Shown: in pieces, positions 21,719 through 27,492 of the stretch | How the letters are laid out: every line of letters starts with the position of its first letter | Numbering within the stretch: position 1 is the first letter of the stretch | Assembly: GCA_964558115.1 (NCBI GenBank) | Contig: CAZLCI010000023.1 | Coordinates: forward strand, 1-27,492 | Reading direction: 5' to 3' | DNA length: 27,492 nt | DNA from: UBA3496 sp964558115 | GTDB taxonomy: Bacteria; UBA8248 | The notes under the pieces: model-generated | What the model saw: only the letters and a program-made list of their open reading frames with translations | What the model was told of the DNA's origin: nothing | Database searches by the model: none | Made by a program: the position numbers and the translations under genes

Positions 21719-22729
21719 TTGAGTAAAAGAATTCTACCCTTAGGAAAAATGGATCATGTTCTGTTAAAAGAATTATTAAATGATCTTCAAGGTCATCCTC
21801 GTCTTGTAGTAGGACCAAAGGTTGGAGAAGATTCAGCCGTAATCGACTTTGGGGATAAATATCTTGTAGCAAAATCAGATCCAATTACATTTACCGAGGA
21901 AAAAATAGGATGGTATGCAGTTCATATTAATGCCAATGATATCGCTTGTATGGGAGCTGAACCTAAATGGTTTCTCATTACTCTTTTGATGCCAGAGGGT
22001 AAAACTTATAAATCCACAATAAAAAAGATATTCAAAGATATCAAAAGAGCCTGTAATGAACTTGGTGTAATTTTATGTGGGGGTCACACTGAGATAACAA
22101 AAGGTTTAGAACGCCCAATTTTGTGTGGCCAGATGCTTGGTGAAGTTAAAAAAGATGATCTTATACAAGGCTCTAAAGCCAATAAAGGTGATTCCATACT
22201 AATGACCCAAAAAATTCCCATAGAGGGAACTGCAATTTTAGCTAATCATAAAAACAAAAAGTTACTTAATACAATAGATAATAAATTACTTAAAAAAGCA
22301 CAGGGATTTTTAGAAAAACCTGGAATCAGTGTTGTAAAAGCAGCTATTACGGCAGCAAAAACAGGTCATATACATTCTATGCATGATCCTACAGAAGGTG
22401 GACTAGCAACTGGAATCCATGAACTTGCTCTTGCTTCAAATTTAGGAGCTTTAGTCAACTATGAACTAATTCCAATCTATAAAGAAGGATTAGAAATCTG
22501 TAAAGCATTGAATCTTAATCCTTTAGGATTAATTACTTCTGGTACTCTTCTTCTAACCACAAGTGAAGAAAATGAAGAAAAAATTATAAAAACACTCAAG
22601 GATATAAATATAAAGACAACTAGAATTGGTAAATTAGTTGATAAAAGATTTGGCAAGAAAATAATGGTAGGAAACAAAACTAATAATTTGCCATTTTTTC
22701 AAATGGATGAAATATCCAAAATAATATAA
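21719..22729 (+). CDS. AIR synthase-related (PurM/HypE-like) ATP-binding protein
   Basis: The 336-residue protein belongs to the PurM/HypE/ThiL/SelD ATP-binding superfamily. It shows VGEDSAVIDFGDKYLVAKSDP (35-55, D38 and D54 as metal/phosphate ligands), HINANDIACMGAEPKWFL (69-86), CGGHTEIT (120-127) and MHDPTEGGLATGIHEL (221-236). It is not SelD, because the Cys/Sec-containing glycine-rich N-terminal loop of selenophosphate synthetase is missing, although selA and selB are only a few kilobases away. It is also not clearly HypE, as the C-terminal thiocyanate-forming cysteine is not seen at the end (QMDEISKII). The substrate is unknown. The TTG start follows AAGGA at nine to ten bases. A HAD phosphatase gene follows after 24 bases. 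Confidence 0.8.
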   Translation: MSKRILPLGKMDHVLLKELLNDLQGHPRLVVGPKVGEDSAVIDFGDKYLVAKSDPITFTEEKIGWYAVHINANDIACMGAEPKWFLITLLMPEGKTYKSTIKKIFKDIKRACNELGVILCGGHTEITKGLERPILCGQMLGEVKKDDLIQGSKANKGDSILMTQKIPIEGTAILANHKNKKLLNTIDNKLLKKAQGFLEKPGISVVKAAITAAKTGHIHSMHDPTEGGLATGIHELALASNLGALVNYELIPIYKEGLEICKALNLNPLGLITSGTLLLTTSEENEEKIIKTLKDINIKTTRIGKLVDKRFGKKIMVGNKTNNLPFFQMDEISKII

Positions 22730-22753
22730 GAAAATATCCTATGGAGAAATAAA

Positions 22754-23332
22754 GTGAATATTGGAGTTTTACTCGATTTTGATGGAACTATAACAAAACC
22801 TGTTTTTAACTGGCCGGCAATGAAAAGAGAAATGAATCTTCCAAATGAAGATGTTTCCATTTTAGATTATATCTCCAGTGCAAACCGAAAAGATGCCATT
22901 AGGGTAGAAGAAATTCTCGAACGTTACGAAATAGAAGCAGCTCTTAAGGCTGAATTAAATGATGGAGCTAGTGATTTGATTAATTTCTTAAAAGACAAAC
23001 AAATTCCACATGCTATTGTTACCAATAATGCAAAAAGACATATCTCAAAAATGATGGAAATTTTGAATCTTGACTTTAAAAAAATAGTGACGAGAGATGT
23101 AGGGTTTTGGAAACCAGATCCTGTACAGGTTATTGCAGGTGCAGATTTAATTGAAATTCCAGCACCTCAGTGCCTTTTTATAGGTGATGGACAATACGAT
23201 ATGTATGCAGCAACTAAAGCAGGAATGATTGCTATACATCTCTCAAAGTCAAAAAAATTTGAGTGCGACTATCAAATTGAAAATCTAATTGATGCAATTC
23301 CTATAATTTCTAGTTTTCTAAATAGATTTTAA
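22754..23332 (+). CDS. HAD-superfamily hydrolase (HAD-IA, phosphatase-like)
   Basis: The 192-residue protein has all four HAD motifs: LLDFDGTIT (6-14, nucleophile D8 and D10), IVTNN (T90), FWKPDP (K120) and FIGDGQYDMYAA (142-153, D145 and D149). A small helical cap fits between motifs I and II (about 20-70), as in phosphoglycolate-phosphatase-like HAD-IA enzymes. The GTG start has GGAG seven bases upstream. It is probably co-transcribed with the AIR-synthase-like gene before it, and a joint metabolic role is possible but unproven. Its stop lies two bases from that of nuoN on the other strand, with a 16-bp AT-only palindrome spanning the junction. Confidence 0.85.
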   Translation: MNIGVLLDFDGTITKPVFNWPAMKREMNLPNEDVSILDYISSANRKDAIRVEEILERYEIEAALKAELNDGASDLINFLKDKQIPHAIVTNNAKRHISKMMEILNLDFKKIVTRDVGFWKPDPVQVIAGADLIEIPAPQCLFIGDGQYDMYAATKAGMIAIHLSKSKKFECDYQIENLIDAIPIISSFLNRF

Positions 23333-23334
23333 AT

Positions 23335-24840
23335 TTAAAATAAACTTGAAGCTGACAGCTTAGTGATATTAATAAAACTATCTGGGAAAAGGCCTAGATA
23401 AAGGGTCATAGACAAGAGAATGACTAAAGTACAGATTAATGAGGTAGCACGTGAAAATTCAAAAGGAACATTAGGGTCCTTTGCAGGTTCCATGAACATT
23501 ACCATAATAACTCGTCCATAATAGTACATAGAAATTGCACTTGTGAGAATTCCAATTACTGCTAACCAATAAAATTCATTTTGAATTGCTGCAGCAAAAA
23601 GATATAACTTTCCTACAAAACCCGCAGTTGGAGGTATTCCAGCTAACGAAAGAAGAAAGACTACAAAGCACATTCCAAACCAGGGATGGGATTGGCCTAA
23701 TCCACGCCAATCTTCAATCTGATCTCCTCTTTTTCCTTCTTGACACATCCAAATTAACATTCCAAAAGCACCTAAATTTGTAAACAAATAAATTCCTAAA
23801 TAAAACAATACTGAACTTACATTAAAATCACTGAAAATATATTTCCCATTATTAATTGAAAAGCATGAGACAAAACCCATCAGGATATAACCTGCATGGC
23901 TCATACTTGAATACGCTAGCATACGCTTTAAATTCTTCTGAGCAATTGCAGCGACATTACCCCATATCATGGTTGCAGCAGCTAAAACCCAAAAAAGAAC
24001 AGTCCATCTTGTACTCAAAGTAGGTAAAACAATAATAAAAAGTCGAACCATAACTGCCATCGCCGCCGCCTTTACAGCAACAGACATAAATGCAGTTACA
24101 GTTGTTGGAGCTCCAGTGTATGCATCAGGTAACCACATATGAAAAGGAGCAAGCGCCATCTTAAATGCAAAACCACCAACTAGTAATATAACTGACAAAA
24201 TTAAAACTGGCTGGGATACTACCGCATTTACATTAGAACTAGAAAGAGCCTTAGAGATAGCTGTAAATGATGTAGAACCGGTGTAACCGTATAGTAATGC
24301 GATACCATACAATAAAATTCCAGACGCAAAGGCACCCATCAAAAAATATTTAAAACCTGCTTCTCTACTCAATACATCGTTTCTCATAAATGCAACTAAA
24401 ACATAAATGCTTATGCTCATCGTTTCTATACCAAGATATAAAGTCATCAGATCATTAGCTGAGACTAAAACCAACATCCCAAAGACGGAAAAAAGAAGCA
24501 TGGCATAAAATTCACCGTAATTAATTTTTTCAACTTTCAGATAATCAATCGACATCAAAACTGTAAGTGCAGCACAAACTAAAATAGTAGATTTCAAGAA
24601 AACACTGAAATTATCAACTATATAAAAATCACTAAAGGTAGTTTTTGGTCCAACTCCCCACTGAGATAAAGTAAAATAAAGGACTATAATTATTCCAATC
24701 AAACTAATAGAACCAACTAGAGACTTTTTCTCTAATGAAACAAATAGATCAAATATAAGAACAATTCCTATAAGAATAGCAAGACTAATCTCAGGAAAGG
24801 CCAGTGAAAATAATATGTCTGGTATAACTACTTCCGGCAT
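23335..24840 (-). CDS. nuoN: NADH-quinone oxidoreductase subunit N
   Basis: NuoN is an antiporter-like proton-pumping subunit of respiratory complex I in the inner membrane. The 501-residue protein has about 14 hydrophobic helices. Key residues appear in their usual positions: E139 (LYLGIETMSISIYVL) in TM5, and K227 in GGFAFKMALAPFHMWLPDAYTGAPT (222-246), the broken-helix lysine. NLKRMLAYSSMSHAGYIL and LAGIPPTAGFVGKLYLF are also diagnostic. The ATG at 24840 is 29 bases after the nuoM stop. It is the last gene of the nuo transcript, which enters the window from the right. Confidence 0.95.
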   Translation of the reverse strand: MPEVVIPDILFSLAFPEISLAILIGIVLIFDLFVSLEKKSLVGSISLIGIIIVLYFTLSQWGVGPKTTFSDFYIVDNFSVFLKSTILVCAALTVLMSIDYLKVEKINYGEFYAMLLFSVFGMLVLVSANDLMTLYLGIETMSISIYVLVAFMRNDVLSREAGFKYFLMGAFASGILLYGIALLYGYTGSTSFTAISKALSSSNVNAVVSQPVLILSVILLVGGFAFKMALAPFHMWLPDAYTGAPTTVTAFMSVAVKAAAMAVMVRLFIIVLPTLSTRWTVLFWVLAAATMIWGNVAAIAQKNLKRMLAYSSMSHAGYILMGFVSCFSINNGKYIFSDFNVSSVLFYLGIYLFTNLGAFGMLIWMCQEGKRGDQIEDWRGLGQSHPWFGMCFVVFLLSLAGIPPTAGFVGKLYLFAAAIQNEFYWLAVIGILTSAISMYYYGRVIMVMFMEPAKDPNVPFEFSRATSLICTLVILLSMTLYLGLFPDSFINITKLSASSLF

Positions 24841-24869
24841 AATATTTAAGACTCCTATGGACTAAAATC

Positions 24870-26429
24870 TTAGTTTTTAACAGATACCTTTGAAATACGT
24901 TCTTGTATAATTACAACGTTTTTACTCGTTTGACTCTGATCCACAATTTTCACAACTCTTTTAAGACTAGCCTCCATCTTATTTATAAAAGGTTTAGGAT
25001 AGAGACCAATCCAAAACATTAAAATAACTAAAGGAGCTAGATAAAGAATCTCTCTTAAATTACAATCTGGAATATTTTCATTTTTTGGATTTTCCAATTT
25101 TCCAAAAAATACTCTTTGAAATAACCACAGCATATAAGCGGCACCAAGAACAATTCCAATCACAGCAAATGCGGCGTAAATATAACTTTTCTTAAATGCA
25201 CCAATTAGGATTAAGAATTCACCTACAAATCCATTTAACCCAGGCAATCCTATACTACTCAACATTGTTATAGCAAAAATTACGGTAAATATTGGCATTT
25301 GCTTTGACAGTCCGCCGTATTCAGAAATTTCGCGTGTGTGTCTTCTTTCATAAACAACTCCAACAAGTAAAAAGAGTGCTCCGGTACTGATACCATGATT
25401 AATCATTTGTAATTGACCACCTATTAGCCCCTGTTCATTTAATGCAAAAACTCCCAGCATAACAAATCCTAGATGACTGACTGATGAGTAAGCTACAAGC
25501 TTTTTAATGTCAGTTTGGGCCATCGCAACCAATGCTCCATATATAATCCCGATGATAGAAAGGAGAACCATAAACGGTACAAAAAGTTGCGTCGCCTCTG
25601 GAAGAAGAGGCAATACAAATCGAACAAAACCATATGTTCCCATTTTCAATAGAATTCCAGCAAGAATTACGCTACCGGCAGTAGGAGCCTCCACGTGGGC
25701 GTCAGGCAACCAAGTATGAAAAGGAAACATTGGAACTTTGATAGCAAAACCGATGAAAAAAGCAAGGAAAATCCATACTTGTAAACTTAATGGTATCTTT
25801 GGTCCAACAAGATACAATTCGGTTAAACTGAAAGTTAAAGAACCGGTTCCTGATTTCATATTAAAGAAATATAAAGCAAGGATTCCTAGAAGCATTAAAA
25901 CACTTCCGAAAAGCGTATAAAGAAAGAATTTTATAGCAGCATAGAGTTTTCTAGTTCCACCCCAAATACCAATTAAGAAATACATCGGGACTAATGTAAC
26001 TTCGAAGAAAACGTAAAATAGAAAGATATCAATTGCTAAAAATGTCCCAAGCATACCTGTTCCTAGCAAAAGCAAACAAACATAATATTCTTTTTCACGT
26101 TCTTTAATCGCAGTGAAAGAACAAACAATCGAAATTAACATTGTTAACGTTGTTAGAAGAATCAAAAGTACACTAATTCCATCTACCCCTAAATAATAGC
26201 TAACCCCTATCGAAGGGATCCAACTTGCTTTTTCAACAAACTGAAATCCTGCCTCAGAATCATTGAAGTTTGTCCATAAAGGAAGAGATATAAGAAAATC
26301 GAGAAATGCGACACCAGTAGCAAACATCTTGATTGTTTTCACTTGCTCTTTTTTTATAAAGAGCATAATGATAATTGCTCCCAGTAAAGGAAGAAAAATT
26401 ATCAGCGAAAGAAGTGGAAGATTATTCAT
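24870..26429 (-). CDS. nuoM: NADH-quinone oxidoreductase subunit M
   Basis: NuoM is the second antiporter-like proton channel of complex I. The 519-residue protein has E143 in FYVFFEVTLVPMYFLIGIWGG (matching the essential TM5 glutamate) and K231 in AIKVPMFPFHTWLPDAHVEAPT (229-250). IKKLVAYSSVSHLGFVMLG and SSIGLPGLNGFVGEFLIL complete the family pattern. A soluble C-terminal tail of about 30 residues ends in basic and polar residues. ATG start, 24 bases after the nuoL stop. It pumps protons together with NuoL and NuoN during NADH oxidation. Confidence 0.95.
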   Translation of the reverse strand: MNNLPLLSLIIFLPLLGAIIIMLFIKKEQVKTIKMFATGVAFLDFLISLPLWTNFNDSEAGFQFVEKASWIPSIGVSYYLGVDGISVLLILLTTLTMLISIVCSFTAIKEREKEYYVCLLLLGTGMLGTFLAIDIFLFYVFFEVTLVPMYFLIGIWGGTRKLYAAIKFFLYTLFGSVLMLLGILALYFFNMKSGTGSLTFSLTELYLVGPKIPLSLQVWIFLAFFIGFAIKVPMFPFHTWLPDAHVEAPTAGSVILAGILLKMGTYGFVRFVLPLLPEATQLFVPFMVLLSIIGIIYGALVAMAQTDIKKLVAYSSVSHLGFVMLGVFALNEQGLIGGQLQMINHGISTGALFLLVGVVYERRHTREISEYGGLSKQMPIFTVIFAITMLSSIGLPGLNGFVGEFLILIGAFKKSYIYAAFAVIGIVLGAAYMLWLFQRVFFGKLENPKNENIPDCNLREILYLAPLVILMFWIGLYPKPFINKMEASLKRVVKIVDQSQTSKNVVIIQERISKVSVKN

Positions 26430-26453
26430 AATATCTTAGACCCCCAAAACCTA

Positions 26454-27492
26454 CTATTGTAAAAGATAAGCACTTAACATTAAGAAAACACCTAAAAGCA
26501 TTGCAAGCAAATAATTCTGAACCATTCCAGATTGTAAAAATTTAAAAACTTGACTAAAAAAACGAACAAAGTTCGCTACGCCGTTCACTGCACCATCAAC
26601 TGTCCGTATATCAAAAAGGGAAGACACACGACTTGTTAAGACCGTTACAAATGTACTTCCATTTACAGCACCATCAACTACTTTAGAATCAAAATTCCAC
26701 AAAAAACGCATCAATCTATAAATCGGTTCTACAATACATTTTTGATATAATTCGTCTACATAATACTTATTAAGTAAAATTTTATATAAACTTGGGAACT
26801 TTTGTTGTATTTGATCAGGCATGTTTGATTTTTTCCCATACATACTCCAAGCAATTACAATACCTCCAACAGCTATTATTATAGCGAGTATTATTAAGTA
26901 CATAGCTTCTGGGCCATGATGACCTCCAGTTTCTCCTGAAGCTGCATGAGCAGAAGTAATCAAATTAAAAGAAGAATGATGAGTTACGTGAGACATTTTA
27001 GCGAGAGAAGGAGCTAGAAAATCATGAATCCATCCCTTTTCTGGCGGGAACCCAGGAATAATTCCACCAAAAATACTTAAAACTGCAAGTAAAATTAATG
27101 GTATCGTCATCGCGGGGGGAGATTCATGAATATGTTCCCTAGCATGAGAGTCTACTCTCATCTCTCCATGAAAAGTCATAAAAATCAGTCTAAACATATA
27201 AAAAGCAGTCATTAATGCTGCTATAGAACCAACTACCCATACAAAAGTATTTCCAGAGAAAAAAGCATTAGCCAAAATTTCATCTTTACTCCAAAATCCT
27301 GCAAAAGGTGGAACCCCTGCTATTGCTATTGCACCAATTAGAAAAGTCCAATAGGTAATTGGCATCTTAGATTTAAGACCGCCCATGTATCTCATATCTT
27401 GTTGTTGTTCTTCCGGGGCATGATGCAATGCATGAATTACGCTTCCACTTCCAAGAAACAATAGTCCCTTAAAAAATGCATGAGTCATAAGA
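26454..27492 (-). CDS. nuoL: NADH-quinone oxidoreductase subunit L, C-terminal part (runs off window)
   Basis: Only the last 345 or so codons of nuoL are in the window; the full protein is usually 600-660 residues, so the 5' half lies beyond position 27492. The first visible residues, THAFFKGLLFLGSGSVIHA, belong to the middle of NuoL, and the codon before the first visible Met is Leu in the same frame, so that Met is not the start. Diagnostic stretches are EEQQDMRYMGGLKSKMP, IAGVPPFAGFWSKDEIL and MFRLIFMTFHG. These are followed by a histidine-rich loop and the long terminal region containing the amphipathic HL helix and the last membrane helix (NYLLAMLLGVFLMLSAYLL). Confidence 0.95.
   Translation of the reverse strand, partial: LMTHAFFKGLLFLGSGSVIHALHHAPEEQQQDMRYMGGLKSKMPITYWTFLIGAIAIAGVPPFAGFWSKDEILANAFFSGNTFVWVVGSIAALMTAFYMFRLIFMTFHGEMRVDSHAREHIHESPPAMTIPLILLAVLSIFGGIIPGFPPEKGWIHDFLAPSLAKMSHVTHHSSFNLITSAHAASGETGGHHGPEAMYLIILAIIIAVGGIVIAWSMYGKKSNMPDQIQQKFPSLYKILLNKYYVDELYQKCIVEPIYRLMRFLWNFDSKVVDGAVNGSTFVTVLTSRVSSLFDIRTVDGAVNGVANFVRFFSQVFKFLQSGMVQNYLLAMLLGVFLMLSAYLLQ

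Noticed and set aside
21719..22729. Identification as selD to complete the selenium pathway
   Set aside because: The N-terminal Cys/Sec glycine-rich loop needed for selenophosphate synthesis is absent; only the common PurM-fold motifs match.
23326..23341. Perfect 16-bp palindrome ATTTTAAATTTAAAAT between HAD and nuoN as terminator
   Set aside because: It is AT-only, has no loop and no T run; in AT-rich DNA such palindromes arise by chance.

Overview
The window is AT-rich, gene-dense bacterial chromosome with no phage, insertion sequence or CRISPR array. Lipobox and SPase I signal peptides, an AmgK-like cell-wall sugar kinase, an Sco lipoprotein and an Nuo-type complex I point to an aerobic, probably Gram-negative, free-living bacterium. 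The low GC, short intergenic spaces and heavy use of TTG starts (10 of about 26) resemble uncultured marine lineages, but the phylum cannot be fixed from sequence alone. A 100-N block at 10273-10372 shows that this is a draft or metagenomic assembly.

Layout. (1) 100-6633, plus strand: a tight seven-gene run of sugar/glycan enzymes: xylose-isomerase-like TIM barrel, AmgK-like kinase, two GNAT-fold proteins, MshA-like GT4 glycosyltransferase, PIG-L deacetylase and NagZ-like GH3. (2) 6630-8487, minus: YchF-like GTPase with altered G motifs, preceded by a class-I glutamine-amidotransferase-like C26 hydrolase. (3) 8608-8922, plus: small two-helix membrane protein. (4) 8927-11386, minus: CaiB/BaiF CoA-transferase, a zinc-ribbon/OB-fold (DUF35) protein carrying a C-terminal array of AT-hook repeats interrupted by the assembly gap, and a one-helix membrane protein. 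(5) 11547-16895, plus: selenocysteine module selA - alpha/beta hydrolase - selB - C-DES-like class V PLP lyase, behind a good sigma70 promoter. (6) 16948-21526: lysine-rich exported cupredoxin (minus, with terminator), coproheme decarboxylase HemQ and an atypical SDR (plus), Sco lipoprotein and Fsr-like MFS transporter (minus), tRNA-Phe (minus). (7) 21719-23332, plus: PurM/HypE-like AIR-synthase-family protein and a HAD phosphatase. (8) 23335-27492, minus: nuoN, nuoM and the 3' part of nuoL.

How it fits together. The first operon could feed cell-wall amino-sugar recycling (kinase plus hexosaminidase) or make a glycoside by transfer-then-deacetylation, which is the logic of mycothiol and bacillithiol synthesis. 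The selenium genes supply Sec-tRNA synthesis and decoding, and the lyase may supply sulfur or selenium. Cupredoxin, Sco, HemQ and complex I are all parts of an aerobic respiratory chain.

The most unusual feature is the DUF35 protein with near-identical 69-bp (23-residue) AT-hook repeats. The gap lies exactly on a repeat-unit boundary, so the missing sequence is very probably a whole number of repeat units, and the real stop codon is at 10214-10216.
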